A stretch of DNA of 40,391 bases from the NCBI GenBank assembly GCA_002717655.1, contig PBAY01000018.1, positions 1 to 40,391 of the forward strand, read 5' to 3'. Position 1 is the first letter of the stretch, and every line of letters starts with the position of its first letter. This document shows, piece by piece, positions 32,269-40,391 of the stretch. The stretch is from Phycisphaerae bacterium (lineage in GTDB: Bacteria; Planctomycetota; Phycisphaerae; Phycisphaerales; SM1A02). The notes beneath the pieces were generated by a model that did not search any database, was not told where the DNA came from, and saw nothing but the letters and a program-made list of their open reading frames with translations. A program made the position numbers and the translations under genes.

Positions 32269-34935
32269 TCACTCGGTGATGCAGTAGTTGACACCGAAGG
32301 TTTCTTCGGTCCAAGCTGTGCCATCGTTGACGTAGGACACGCCGTCGTCTGCGGACATCCACAGGAACCAGCATTCGCCCTGACCAGCACTCGTTGAAGC
32401 AGCGGAAAGCGCTTCGACTGTACCCGCGTAGTTGTTGTTCGCGGTCCAGCCATGCAGAGGATAAACGCCTGCATAGACGATGGTGGTTGCTTCATAGGCA
32501 CCGTTAGCACTGCTGGTTTCGGAGAAATCAGCAAGATGGGTACCGATGGCGATCGTTGCTTCACTGCTTGGGTCAGCACATGCGCTCCAACCACCACTGT
32601 AGACCAGTGCGAGGCCGTAGACGGTTGCTGACTGAACGCCAGTTGCGCTGACTTGAGCTGCGCGGAGGAAACCAGAACCAGTGTCTGATGTACCAGCCGT
32701 CCAAGCACCATCGATGGTGGTTGGGTTGGCACCGTTGCCAGTTTCGCAGTTCAGGACCTGTGGGCAGGTAGTGTCTGCACATGCAGCTTCTGGATACCAG
32801 GATCCACCAGCTGAATCGCAGTCCTCTGACGTGTAATCGTCGAGGCATGACTCATCAGCCAAGCAGCATGCACCAGTTGCACCAGCACCGAGGCAGGTGA
32901 CGGTCAGCGTACCAGCACCGGAAGCACCGTTCCAACCACCAATGCGGATGTAGTAGGTGTCACCAGCGTTGACTGGGTAGCCATAGATACCGGAGTAGTA
33001 ACTCTGGCATCCGGTTTCGACGGAAGCATCGCCGTTGCAGGCGACCTGAGCCAGGCTGCCGCAATCGCTACCAGCGTAGAGCACCAGGGAGGTGTCGTAC
33101 GAAGCAGCATCGCAGAGGCTGACATCCATGGTGCCGGCGTCGCTGATGGTCAGGTAGAACCAGACGTCAGGGCTTGCACCCCAGTCAAGGTAGGTACCGT
33201 CGCACTGCGTAGCATCAGGCTCACCGAAGCCACTGTCGAATGCGTTGGACGTATCGAATGGAACGCCACCATTGTTGCACTCGGTTTCAGTTGCTTCTTC
33301 GCAGGTGTTGTTGCTTACGCCACACTCAGTGTCAGCACATGAAGTGCCAGCACCCTCGTATACGCCACCGAAGAGGACGCAGTCATCAGGCAGGAGGTCG
33401 TAGCAGTCTTCACCGACGCAGCAAGCGCCTTCGCTTGGGACTTCACATGAGATGGTCATGAGACCTTCGCCAGTAGCGCCTTCGCTCCATGAACCAACTC
33501 GAACGATGACGGTGTCGCCAGCGGTCATTGAGTATGTCAGGAGTGAAGTGAAGCCAGTGCATCCTTCTCCATCATCGTTGCAAGCGAGCTGAGTGCCACC
33601 ACAATCGTCATAAAGAGCGATGATGGTGTCAAAGGCAGCACTGTCGCACGTGGAGAATGTGACGGTGCCGTCACAGCTTGCGGTGTAGCTGTAGAACAGA
33701 TCGTTGAAGATCTGAGGATCAGTCTGCGTGGTGCAGTCGTCAAGAAGTGCTGGACCAGTCGTAGTTGCAAGCTGGTTGGCGATATTGGTTACGCCATCAG
33801 TGATTACTTCTGCGCCGTCGCAGTCGTTGTTGTCAGGAGCTTCCTGGCAGACGACGTCCTGGCAGAGGCTGCTGTCGCCCTGGTAGATACCAGCGGCTGC
33901 GGAGCAGTCTTCAGGAGTAGCGGCGAAGCATGAGGCGTCAGCCAAGCAGCAGGCGCCACTGACGCATGCAGCACAAGCGGAGCCCTGGCCGAGCCAGTCG
34001 CCACCAAGGTCAGCACAGTCACCAGAGGTGGTGTCTTCTGTGCAGCCATCAACGCCGAAGCAGCATGCGCCGCGTGGCTGACAGTCAGCACCGTAATGGC
34101 CGATTGCCTCGAGGAGGTCATCGACGTCGACCTGGCAGTTGCCGTTAGGCAGTGGGAAGCAGTCGCCCTGAGGACGGCTCTCGCCATCGCCAACTTCGCC
34201 GAAGGTGCCGATGATCGCAAGAACGTCATCGACGCCGACTACGCCGTCAGGTACGCCAGCAGGACCGCTTACGTCAGCATTGCACTGAGCTGGAAGCGGA
34301 AGGTCACAAGCATTGCCACTACCACCAAGGATGCGCATAGCAGCATTGCTGGCGACAGCCTGGAATCCACCGAAGCCGAAGCCGCCGGCAGGATTGCACT
34401 GGTAGCAGTTCAAGTCACCGATCGTGGAGATCGCAATACCGGTCTGACCGTTAGTGCCGAACTCGTTGGTCGGAATGCAGGATGCCCATTGGATACCAGA
34501 GCCGATGCCCCATGGTGCCGTTGCGGTGATGCCGATGAGGTCATAACCAGCAAGGCCCCAGTTGGGATCTGCGTCAGGAGTACCAGCAGCATCTTCACTG
34601 GCATAGCCGACGAGGCTGACGCCGCCATCTTCATAGTTGTTATAGAAGTTGGCTTGCATCCCGGAGATGCCTGCGACACCTGCATAGCCATTCCAACCAC
34701 CGACAACCATCTGCATGGATGAGGCGGAGAGGCCTCCTGAGTTATCGAAGTCTTCAAGGACGCCAATGTCATAAACTGAGAACGAAGCCTCAAAGTACTG
34801 GTTTGCCAGGATGTTGGAAGGATCGATGCTGGAACCATCGTCCAGACCAATCTGATCCATCAACACGGAGGCTCCGCCAAAGGCGGTACCAGCAGTGAGA
34901 CCCAAAATACAAAGACAAGTGGGTACGGTTTTCAT
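32269..34935 (-). CDS. Secreted cysteine-rich protein with dockerin-like module and GACC repeats
   Basis: 888 residues with a signal peptide (MKTVPTCLCILGLTAGTAFGG). Residues about 218-285 form a dockerin-like Ca-binding module: [23 protein letters not shown] and CQVDVDDLLEAIGHYG. Four GACC cysteine repeats of about 36 residues follow the pattern GACC....C.......C...GG.W.G....C....C (289, 327, about 500 and 680). Between them are two PPC-like beta domains ('NDCDGAE...F..T..CDGTVTFSTCDSAAFDTIIALYDDCGG.. CNDDGEGC' and the similar 'VSLCDAASYDTSLVLYAGSDCGSLAQVACNGDAS'). The C-terminal ~170 residues form a further domain. Ribosome site GGAGG is on the minus strand upstream of ATG 34935. It is exported, probably cell-surface or matrix; function unknown. 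Confidence 0.8.
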   Translation of the reverse strand: MKTVPTCLCILGLTAGTAFGGASVLMDQIGLDDGSSIDPSNILANQYFEASFSVYDIGVLEDFDNSGGLSASSMQMVVGGWNGYAGVAGISGMQANFYNNYEDGGVSLVGYASEDAAGTPDADPNWGLAGYDLIGITATAPWGIGSGIQWASCIPTNEFGTNGQTGIAISTIGDLNCYQCNPAGGFGFGGFQAVASNAAMRILGGSGNACDLPLPAQCNADVSGPAGVPDGVVGVDDVLAIIGTFGEVGDGESRPQGDCFPLPNGNCQVDVDDLLEAIGHYGADCQPRGACCFGVDGCTEDTTSGDCADLGGDWLGQGSACAACVSGACCLADASCFAATPEDCSAAAGIYQGDSSLCQDVVCQEAPDNNDCDGAEVITDGVTNIANQLATTTGPALLDDCTTQTDPQIFNDLFYSYTASCDGTVTFSTCDSAAFDTIIALYDDCGGTQLACNDDGEGCTGFTSLLTYSMTAGDTVIVRVGSWSEGATGEGLMTISCEVPSEGACCVGEDCYDLLPDDCVLFGGVYEGAGTSCADTECGVSNNTCEEATETECNNGGVPFDTSNAFDSGFGEPDATQCDGTYLDWGASPDVWFYLTISDAGTMDVSLCDAASYDTSLVLYAGSDCGSLAQVACNGDASVETGCQSYYSGIYGYPVNAGDTYYIRIGGWNGASGAGTLTVTCLGAGATGACCLADESCLDDYTSEDCDSAGGSWYPEAACADTTCPQVLNCETGNGANPTTIDGAWTAGTSDTGSGFLRAAQVSATGVQSATVYGLALVYSGGWSACADPSSEATIAIGTHLADFSETSSANGAYEATTIVYAGVYPLHGWTANNNYAGTVEALSAASTSAGQGECWFLWMSADDGVSYVNDGTAWTEETFGVNYCITE

Positions 34936-35394
34936 TTCTTCTATTCCCCTCCAATTGGGAACACGGGTTTAGCGAAACGGTTCATTCCGATTCGCGGGGT
35001 GAAGCCTCACACTCCCCCCACACAATTACGACACACACGAGGCATACAAATCAAATACACACACACAAATCAAACACACGAAACACGAGGGCATGCCGTT
35101 TAGCATGTCCAGGTCAAACACTATGGGACTCAGGTAGCTTCTCCCGCTCCTGATTTAGCGTTACAGCTGTCATTCTGGCTGACTGAAAACGCTATTTCCC
35201 TCTCGAACCAATGCCCATTCCAAGGCATATCTCCTATCCACTTTGGCCGCCAAGACCCCTGTTGTCAAGAAGTTGTCGGGCAAACACTCATATCAATTGA
35301 CGTCAGAATCGGAGAAATCGGATTTTCAGGCCTCCCAGAGGGGTGGGGGGTTGTAAACCTCTGTCGTTATGGGGTTTGGGGTTGATTATTATCG
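34936..35394. other. Gene-free leader/promoter region of the 888-residue protein gene
   Basis: About 460 bases with no supported gene. On the minus strand it should carry the promoter and 5' leader of the secreted protein. A TTGACA is present at 35269-35264 but lacks a correctly spaced -10, so I call no promoter. Just upstream of the ribosome site the sequence is unusually low in complexity: 35008-35088 is almost only A and C on the plus strand. A G-rich stretch (35340-35382) lies near the distal end. Confidence 0.6.
35008..35110. repeat. AC-rich low-complexity leader tract with adjacent hairpin
   Basis: 35008-35088 holds alternating AC tracts, CAAATCAAA twice (about 35047 and 35067) and ACACGAGG twice. 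Directly next to it GGGCATGC-CGTTTA-GCATGTCC (35089-35110) forms an 8-bp stem with one G-U. Read as mRNA of the minus strand it would be a U/G-rich, unstructured leader after a hairpin, a plausible regulatory leader; function is a guess. Confidence 0.45.
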
Positions 35395-35449
35395 AAAAAA
35401 AACAGCCTCCCTCAGGGCCCCATGAATGGGGGTGCCAAAGGGAGGCTGT
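35395..35449 (-). terminator. Strong intrinsic terminator of the 35494-38562 gene
   Basis: The minus strand has ACAGCCTCCCT (35449-35439) pairing with AGGGAGGCTGT (35412-35402), 11 bp, with an inner hairpin loop, followed by eight T (35402-35395). It lies about 45 bases after the stop codon. Clear rho-independent terminator. Confidence 0.9.
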
Positions 35450-35493
35450 GGATAAGTGATGATTACTCGAGCAGGGCCAGCCTGCCAGAGGCA

Positions 35494-38400
35494 TCAAGGG
35501 CTGATGGTCTGTCCATCATTGGCGGATCCTGGGCTGGCCAGATCAGCCAGAACCGCCCAGGTGTATCCATCAGGCGAGCCAGCTCCGTCACCAACCAGTC
35601 CAAGTGAACTACCAATGGTTGTGCCACCATTTTCTTCAACACCGATGTCTACCGAGGTCATGCCAGCGGCAGGGCCGTTGTTGGCCGTCATCGTGCCTTC
35701 ATACGAGATGAAGTGGGCTACTGCTCCACCAATGTCCAGACAGAGGCCATCTGGGGCACCGTTCTGGAGGCCATTGGAAGGCAGAATGATGGAGTAGATG
35801 GTGTAGCCACTGCCCGTTTCGCCGGCGGTGAATTCGGTTCCGACAACAAACGTGTTGTAGGAGTTGCCGTTGTTGCCGTTGTAGAGCGTCACGGTGCAGT
35901 TGGCGGCATCAACGCCGTCGAGCAGGACCACTTCGATCATCTCGTCGACATCGCCGCCGCCGTTGTCGTAGTGGATCTCATTGATCCAGCCACCACCGGC
36001 CACCTCTTCACATTCGTCAGGAATGCCGTTGCCGTCTTCATCCTGACTGGTTCCGTCTGCGAGATCGCAGACATCGCCGACACCATTGTTGTTGCAGTCC
36101 AGCTGGTCAGGGTTGAACAGGTCGCAGTTGTCGAAGTCATCAGGAATGCCATCGCCGTCTGCATCTGGTGCTGTTCCGCCATCGCCACAGTCAGCTCCAC
36201 CGAAGGTGTCGCCATCAATGGTGGTGCCAGGTGAGAAGAGGCTGCCATCGAGGGCAACTTCGCTGTGCTTGAAGAAGCTTTCACCGAAGACGTCAGGGAA
36301 TCGGGTGATCGACTGGTTGTCGCCACCATCGCTGCCGTATTCGTAGGAGTCGATGACCGTTCCATTGGCATCGGCAAGGGTGACCGTGTCGCCACCATTG
36401 TTGAATCCAAGGAAGCCAGCGGAGGCAACCTGAACGACTGCACCACCGAAGTCGCTGGTGAAGGTCAATGGGTCACCGCCACCGAAGACGATGATCGCAC
36501 AGCCATCAGCCAGTACTGGAGTTTCTGGCGGGAAGGTGTGTCGTACGGCAACGGCGTCTGAAATCGTGCCGCCGGCAAGATAGAGGTCGCCGCCGGATTT
36601 GTTGACGATTTCCACAAACTCGTCCTGTGAGCCATCGCGGACACCATCACTGTTGGCATCGCCAGGGAGGTCGGCTGCGGGATCCGCATGGATCTCGTTG
36701 ATGACGACCACGCTGCCTTCGCACTCATCTGGAACACCGTTGCCATCAGAGTCCTGCGAATCGCCATTGTCGATGTCGCATTCGTCGGCTACGCCGTTGC
36801 CATTGCAGTCATTCTCGCACTCGTCGGGAATGCCGTTGCTGTTGCAGTCGCTGGAGAGGCCTCCATCGATGTCACAGTCATCCGGGCTTCCGTTGAGATT
36901 GCAGTCTGTTTCACAATCATCAGGGATCTGGTTGCTGTTGCAGTCGATTCCCAGATCACAGGCATCGCCTTCGCCATCGCCGTCACAGTCCGCCTGATCA
37001 GGGTTGAAGGTGTCGACGCAGTTGTCGGCACAGTCGGGGACACCATCCTGATCAGCATCATCCTGACTGCAGGCATTGGCTTCGCCTGGAGTATCAAGGC
37101 AGCCAAGGTTGAATGGGGCCATGACCCAGTCACCGGTGATGTCAGGGCAACGATAGCCGCCGATGGCGGTGTAGATGTCATCTGGGCCGATGGTGACGTC
37201 GCAGTAAACGACTTCGTCTTCACCTGCTCCGATCAATGCGACGCAATCCACGGTCTCTTCCCATGGGGTGCTGTCGAGCGTCCCGTCATCATCAAGATCA
37301 AGGTCGATCGTGCCATTCAGATTGCAGTTTTCAGGCAGATCGAGGCCGCGGACCAGAAGGTGCGTGACTGGGTCATTGTTCTCGAAGACATTCTCAAGGA
37401 TCTGGCTGTAGTAGCCATTGCTTCCGATGGACTGGCCATCAAGGCAGATGACGGTTTCCAGATGTCCAAGAGGGCTGTCGCCGGAGCCATCGCCGATGAC
37501 AATCCAGGCGTAGCCATCAAGAGAATCGCCAGGGGTGCCGGCGATCTCGAGATATTCGTTGGTATCTGTGCCGGAATGGTTTGTTCGCAGCTCGTTCATG
37601 GCCAGGGAAGGAGTTGGTGGGGCACATTCGTTGCCGAATTGTGCAATCACCTCAAGAAGGTCATCCACATTGACGACGCAGTCGCCATTGGGGGCTGGAG
37701 CCACATCGCCGGTGGGTCGGAACGTTCCGTCTCCACTGTTGTTGTAGTTGGCGATCACGGCCAGGACGTCATCGACGCCAACCACGCCATCAGGGTTGCC
37801 ATCTCCACCTGAAATATCACCGGCGCATTCCGGCAGGGGATCATTGCAAGGGTCGGCAGGAACCGCAATTGCAACTTCGATCTGTTCCACCCAGTGGACA
37901 TCGGGGTAGCCGATGTTTGCCAGATCGGTCCAGTTGCCTACGCTGCATGAGCCGTCAAGCGTTCTGATCCAGCTTGGGCTGCTCTGTCCAGCATCATTGG
38001 CTGCGATGCTGTGTGAATTCTGGGAGGTGGATTCGTCAACGATCAGTTCAATGAAGAGGATGCCAGCAGGTACGACCAGCCCGTCAAATTCAAAGGTCTG
38101 GTAGAAGGGCTGATCGTTGGCTGAAATGGTTCCATCAATGCTGCCAATGAAGGCCAGGCCACTGGCTGGATTGCCATCATCATCGCTGTAGACATTGACC
38201 GTAGCGGTCAGATCTTCAACTGCTTGTTTCATACCCCATGTCACGCATTGAAGGCTGATGTCGTTGCCGCCAGTATCAAGGTTGGAAAGGTCATGGCTGC
38301 GGCCATAGGCCTGACTTGACGTGCCGGAGCTTCCTGAGCACACAAGGCTATCTCCGGTGAGATCTATGATGTCTGTTGATTCACTGAATACCCAGACATC

Positions 38401-38562
38401 GTCATCACCACAGAAGTTCGTTTGGCCTCGCTGGGATCCAGTTGAACTCTGGGCGGATGATGTGATTTGCCCGGGCCGAGCAGACATGGCTGCAGGCAGA
38501 GCAAGTCCGATAACGGATGTCAGGGCGACGAGACCATATACGGTGGTTCGACTGGCGATCAT
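35494..38562 (-). CDS. Secreted protein with dockerin-like, lamin-tail-like and Ca-binding repeats
   Basis: 1022 residues from ATG 38562 with GAAGGA nearby; the frame extends to 38613 but that N-terminus hides the signal peptide. Signal peptide: [20 protein letters not shown]...AMSA. A beta-rich region (about 45-245), then a dockerin-like module (about 247-315: [41 protein letters not shown]) almost identical in plan to the 888-residue protein. Three lamin-tail-like (LTD) domains follow, starting [21 protein letters not shown] and [10 protein letters not shown]. Two blocks of thrombospondin type-3-like Ca-binding repeats separate them ([14 protein letters not shown]..., [15 protein letters not shown]...). 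Probably a surface, adhesion or matrix protein; function unknown. Confidence 0.82.
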   Translation of the reverse strand: MIASRTTVYGLVALTSVIGLALPAAMSARPGQITSSAQSSTGSQRGQTNFCGDDDVWVFSESTDIIDLTGDSLVCSGSSGTSSQAYGRSHDLSNLDTGGNDISLQCVTWGMKQAVEDLTATVNVYSDDDGNPASGLAFIGSIDGTISANDQPFYQTFEFDGLVVPAGILFIELIVDESTSQNSHSIAANDAGQSSPSWIRTLDGSCSVGNWTDLANIGYPDVHWVEQIEVAIAVPADPCNDPLPECAGDISGGDGNPDGVVGVDDVLAVIANYNNSGDGTFRPTGDVAPAPNGDCVVNVDDLLEVIAQFGNECAPPTPSLAMNELRTNHSGTDTNEYLEIAGTPGDSLDGYAWIVIGDGSGDSPLGHLETVICLDGQSIGSNGYYSQILENVFENNDPVTHLLVRGLDLPENCNLNGTIDLDLDDDGTLDSTPWEETVDCVALIGAGEDEVVYCDVTIGPDDIYTAIGGYRCPDITGDWVMAPFNLGCLDTPGEANACSQDDADQDGVPDCADNCVDTFNPDQADCDGDGEGDACDLGIDCNSNQIPDDCETDCNLNGSPDDCDIDGGLSSDCNSNGIPDECENDCNGNGVADECDIDNGDSQDSDGNGVPDECEGSVVVINEIHADPAADLPGDANSDGVRDGSQDEFVEIVNKSGGDLYLAGGTISDAVAVRHTFPPETPVLADGCAIIVFGGGDPLTFTSDFGGAVVQVASAGFLGFNNGGDTVTLADANGTVIDSYEYGSDGGDNQSITRFPDVFGESFFKHSEVALDGSLFSPGTTIDGDTFGGADCGDGGTAPDADGDGIPDDFDNCDLFNPDQLDCNNNGVGDVCDLADGTSQDEDGNGIPDECEEVAGGGWINEIHYDNGGGDVDEMIEVVLLDGVDAANCTVTLYNGNNGNSYNTFVVGTEFTAGETGSGYTIYSIILPSNGLQNGAPDGLCLDIGGAVAHFISYEGTMTANNGPAAGMTSVDIGVEENGGTTIGSSLGLVGDGAGSPDGYTWAVLADLASPGSANDGQTISP

Positions 38563-38613
38563 GTTCCTTCTCCATCTCTCCAATAGGAAATCGCGGGGCG
38601 GGGTTGCAGGCAT

Positions 38614-38655
38614 GCAACGATGGCTCGACAGCTCGAGCTGCTAAGCCATCATTGC
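38614..38655. repeat. 42-base imperfect palindrome upstream of the secreted-protein gene
   Basis: Arms GCAACGATGGCT (38614-38625) and AGCCATCATTGC (38644-38655) pair with one G-U/mismatch position, and the centre CAGCTCGAGCTG (38629-38640) is a perfect 12-bp palindrome. It lies 51 bases before the ATG at 38562, between this gene and the ArsR-type regulator gene. No T-run follows, so it is not a terminator. It may be an operator or a 5' mRNA hairpin. Confidence 0.6.
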
Positions 38656-38739
38656 TTGCTGCTAATACATTACCCTGCCTTGCTCCAGTTCCAAGGGGAG
38701 TTCCTCTCAGAATTGGTGGAGAAGGGATTTAGTGCTCGT

Positions 38740-39213
38740 TCAGGCCCCTCGAGCCAGCTGGTCGCTGGGGCTCTCCAGAACACCACTTTGATCAAGCTGA
38801 TCAGTCAATCCCGAGGCCACCTGGACTCCGCCAGGCGTCGCTGGGTTGGCGGTATTGATTTCAGGAGCCTGAATACTCAGGGTCAGACTGCCCTCATTGG
38901 CCACCTGAACGCTCAGATCAATGGTTTCTGATCCATATCTGATTCGGATATTCGGTGCCAGTGAGTAGATCCTCTGCCTGCTTCTTGGCGTGCAGGCCAC
39001 CATGTCAGCCTCTCTGAGCAGTCTGAGGTTGTGGCTGACCAGGCCGATGCTCTGCCCGGTTTCCTCAGCCAGTTGCCCGACAGCCCTTGGTCCCATGGAG
39101 AGATATCTGATGATCTCCATGCGCACAGGTCCGCCCAGAAGTGACAGGACCCTCGTGAGGCTTCCATTACTCTCGATTCCCCCCCCGCGTGTTCCGTTGG
39201 TGTACGTGTGCAT
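38740..39213 (-). CDS. ArsR-family winged-helix regulator with C-terminal extension
   Basis: 157 residues; GGGAGGAAACA before ATG 39213 is an excellent ribosome site. The ArsR-type winged helix spans about 17-85: LTRVLSLLGGPVRMEIIRYLSMGPRAVGQLAEETGQSIGLVSHNLRLLREADMVACTPRSRQRIYSL. The helix that carries metal cysteines in ArsR/SmtB has none, so it is not an arsenic/zinc sensor of the classic type. About 70 residues follow (NIRIRYGSETIDLSVQVANEG...), unusual for the family, with an Ile/Val-rich beta segment. An 8-bp inverted repeat sits in its leader and a 42-base palindrome downstream, between it and the secreted-protein gene; either could be its operator. Signal unknown. Confidence 0.85.
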   Translation of the reverse strand: MHTYTNGTRGGGIESNGSLTRVLSLLGGPVRMEIIRYLSMGPRAVGQLAEETGQSIGLVSHNLRLLREADMVACTPRSRQRIYSLAPNIRIRYGSETIDLSVQVANEGSLTLSIQAPEINTANPATPGGVQVASGLTDQLDQSGVLESPSDQLARGA

Positions 39214-39230
39214 TGTTTCCTCCCAGCACT

Positions 39231-39254
39231 GCAGTTGGTGCGGGGTCCAACTGC
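39231..39254. promoter_or_regulatory. Inverted repeat in leader of the ArsR-type gene, possible operator
   Basis: GCAGTTGG (39231-39238) and CCAACTGC (39247-39254) are perfect 8-bp arms with an eight-base spacer, ending 18 bases before the ATG at 39213 and adjoining the ribosome site. Such an element could be an autoregulatory operator or could sequester the ribosome site. Function inferred. Confidence 0.5.
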
Positions 39255-39505
39255 ATAACGGTAGAGAGCTGCCAAATAGCCGCTTTCCTCTAATTAGTGT
39301 TTCGCGATACTTGCTGTTCCGGGTGCGTTTGAATTACCAGATGCCCGGATCATTCTTCAATTACTGCTGAATACGCCCCTGAGAGGGGGTAGTGCGTGAC
39401 TATTGAAGAAACGATTGAAAATCGCTTTTAACAATGTCCTATGGCGTTTTTTAGCCAATCGAGTTCTTCAGGCAGCCGGTGATGCCGAATTTCTGGATTG
39501 CCGTG
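39255..39505. other. Gene-free region between ArsR gene and small membrane protein gene
   Basis: About 250 bases with no supported gene. It must hold the promoter of the ArsR gene (minus). A short hairpin CGATT-GAA-AATCG near 39407-39419 is followed by a T-rich run on the minus strand (TTTCTTC), which could be a weak terminator of the small membrane gene. Nothing else is recognised. Confidence 0.4.
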
Positions 39506-39610
39506 CTACCAGAGCATGTAGATGAAGCCGATGGCGATCAGTACTGCTCCAAACGCCACGATTCCCCAGCCGATTCGTCTGGCCAATCGCTTGCCTGGGG
39601 TGATCGGCAT
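39506..39610 (-). CDS. Small single-pass membrane protein, 34 residues
   Basis: Start at the second ATG (39610): AGGAG lies seven bases before it; the first ATG at 39616 is only one base from that site. The peptide is MPITPGKRLARRIGWGI... and ends ...FIYMLW. A positively charged head (about 7-13, KRLARR) precedes one TM helix (about 15-33), so the N-terminus should be cytoplasmic. It follows the tRNA-Leu gene by 38 bases and is probably co-transcribed from the same promoter. Real by ribosome site, charge pattern and helix; function unknown. Confidence 0.6.
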   Translation of the reverse strand: MPITPGKRLARRIGWGIVAFGAVLIAIGFIYMLW

Positions 39611-39648
39611 GGACATGCTCCTGACCTGAGTGGTTCATTCATGCCTAA

Positions 39649-39733
39649 TACCGAAGGTGGGACTCGAACCCACACTCCCTTAACGGGAAACGGATTTTGA
39701 ATCCGTCGCGTCTGCCAATTCCGCCACTTCGGC
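39649..39733 (-). tRNA. tRNA-Leu (anticodon CAA)
   Basis: 85 nt. The acceptor stem GCCGAAG pairs with CTTCGGT plus discriminator A. The anticodon arm ACGGA-TTCAAAA-TCCGT gives CAA, reading UUG. A long variable arm (TCCC...GGGA) and the T arm GTGGG-TTCGAGT-CCCAC identify a class-II leucine tRNA. CCA is not encoded. Confidence 0.95.
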
Positions 39734-39767
39734 TTTCTGCAAGCAATGGCCAGCTTGCAAGTGGGGG

Positions 39768-39796
39768 ATGATCCTCTGTTGTGGCCTCGCGGTCAA
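39768..39796 (-). promoter_or_regulatory. Candidate promoter of tRNA-Leu
   Basis: On the minus strand TTGACC (39796-39791) and GATCAT (39773-39768) are separated by 17 bases: five of six and four of six consensus matches. The start would lie about 28 bases before the tRNA. Confidence 0.45.
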
Positions 39797-39849
39797 TCCC
39801 TGTCATTGACGTTGGCCTGACAATCTGGCTTTGCCATGCCTGTCCTGAG

Positions 39850-39855
39850 TACACT
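39850..39855 (+). promoter_or_regulatory. Possible -10 (TACACT) for a leaderless DUF1573 message
   Basis: TACACT is six bases before the ATG at 39862 and there is no ribosome site. The same hexamer at the same distance precedes the gene at 507 on the other strand. No clear -35 is seen. Confidence 0.3.
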
Positions 39856-39861
39856 AGAAGC

Positions 39862-40391
39862 ATGAAGCGTACCCCCTCTAAACGTCAGCCAGTACAGGAG
39901 AAAGCTTCTGGCTCAGGCCCATTGGTTCCTGTTATTGCCATCATTGTGGTGATCAGCCTGATCTTATGGTTGATATCCGGTCCTTCCGTATCGACTCCAG
40001 AGCGTGAAGTGGCGGCCGGTGGATCAGCCAATCAGTCATCGGTGATGGAATCAGCTCCAGTGGCCAATCTTCCTACCCCGGTTCCATCAGAGCCGGAACT
40101 GCCTGAAGAGGATCGTCCAGCAGCTCAGATACGTGTCGTACCTGCATCGGTCAGCATGGGGTATGTCCGTCCTGAAGAGGTCCGGCGGTCAACTGTTCAA
40201 TTGACAAATACGTCGAACAATCCACTTGAAGTGACAGGTGTCAAGCGTGGTTGTTCCTGTACTGAAGTAGAAATGACGCCAGGCACATTGCTTCCAGGAC
40301 AGAGCATGCCATTGACGACAGTCTTCACGGCGGGATTGACTCCGACGACGAAGAACAACAAGGTCAAGGTTCAGGTCAAGGGTCACAAGCC
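39862..40391 (+). CDS. DUF1573 membrane-anchored protein, N-terminal part
   Basis: The gene runs off the window; 176 codons are visible. A basic N-terminus (MKRTPSKRQPVQEK) precedes one TM helix (about 22-39, VPVIAIIVVISLILWLI), a Pro/Ser/Glu linker, and the start of a DUF1573 (ASH-like beta-sandwich) domain at about 95: IRVVPASVSMGYV ... VQLTNTSNNPLEVTGVKRGCSCTEVEM..., with the family's CxC motif (GCSCT). DUF1573 is very common in planctomycetes and Bacteroidetes as an exported protein of unknown function. No ribosome site is seen before ATG; see the TACACT element. Exported side is periplasmic by inference. Confidence 0.85.
   Translation, partial: MKRTPSKRQPVQEKASGSGPLVPVIAIIVVISLILWLISGPSVSTPEREVAAGGSANQSSVMESAPVANLPTPVPSEPELPEEDRPAAQIRVVPASVSMGYVRPEEVRRSTVQLTNTSNNPLEVTGVKRGCSCTEVEMTPGTLLPGQSMPLTTVFTAGLTPTTKNNKVKVQVKGHK

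Noticed and set aside
34096..34722. 208-residue plus-strand frame opposite the 888-residue protein gene
   Set aside because: Antisense shadow of a repetitive gene; composition mirrors the complementary codons and no ribosome site precedes it.
35340..35382. G-rich stretch as a G-quadruplex
   Set aside because: Only two pairs of G runs with a 20-base middle loop; not a standard quadruplex pattern.
36688..37812. 374-residue open frame on the plus strand opposite the 1022-residue secreted protein gene
   Set aside because: The minus-strand gene has a signal peptide, ribosome site, recognisable domains and a terminator. The plus frame is a by-product of its GAC/GAT-rich repeats and has no motif or ribosome site.
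38660..38695. Promoter for the 38562 gene (TTGGAA...TAATGT on the minus strand)
   Set aside because: Four of six and three of six matches with a 16-base spacer; indistinguishable from background.
39400..39425. Intrinsic terminator for the small membrane protein gene
   Set aside because: The stem is only five AT-rich base pairs; mentioned as a possibility in the gap entry but not called.

Overview
The window looks like chromosomal DNA of a planctomycete, most likely of the class Phycisphaerae. This is inferred from gene content, not from a marker gene: secreted dockerin-like and GACC cysteine-rich proteins, FG-GAP/ASPIC-UnbV (CRTAC1-type) lipoproteins next to TPR proteins, a DUF1573 protein and moderate GC content. 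I see no phage, IS element, plasmid gene or CRISPR array. Genes are dense and mostly run in short operons with overlapping stops and starts.

Layout. 1-507 (-): start of a PIN/TRAM-type membrane protein. 563-5127 (+): SRP RNA, dnaX, ybaB, recR, rpoN, the classic ffs-dnaX-ybaB-recR block followed by sigma-54. 5142-6502 (-): pyrH and frr. 6744-16732 (+): an eight-gene translationally coupled operon with a TonB-like/vWA fusion protein, ExbB, two different ExbDs, TPR proteins and a 1007-residue protein spanning the membrane. This is the best candidate for an undescribed machine. 16748-18367: response regulator, a DUF3788-like protein and a 65-residue protein. 18653-26219: two divergent pairs, TPR lipoprotein plus CRTAC1 lipoprotein on (-), and nitrilase-family hydrolase plus a 1116-residue TPR/FG-GAP lipoprotein on (+). 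26232-32135 (+): ArgR, a cytochrome b-like/pentaheme c/TPR fusion, a membrane-anchored CRTAC1 protein and a glyoxalase-like protein. 32174-38562 (-): two large secreted Ca-binding, cysteine-rich proteins, each followed by a strong intrinsic terminator. 38740-39733 (-): ArsR-type regulator, a 34-residue membrane protein and tRNA-Leu(CAA). 39862-end (+): start of a DUF1573 membrane-anchored protein.

How it works together. The first 6.5 kb is housekeeping: protein targeting, replication/repair, transcription, ribosome recycling and UMP kinase. The ExbB/ExbD operon would couple proton flow across the inner membrane to a periplasmic vWA domain through a TonB-like anchor, with the TPR proteins as probable scaffold. 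The cytochrome and its CRTAC1 partner look like a quinol-to-periplasm electron route with an exported beta-propeller partner. The two secreted proteins at 32-38 kb share an almost identical dockerin-like module and probably face the outside of the cell.

Small items that are easy to miss: an A9 slippage site in dnaX predicting a gamma-like short form; a dnaX lacking the usual zinc module; an SRP RNA; 65- and 34-residue proteins; and two genes with a TACACT hexamer exactly six bases before the ATG, suggesting leaderless transcripts.
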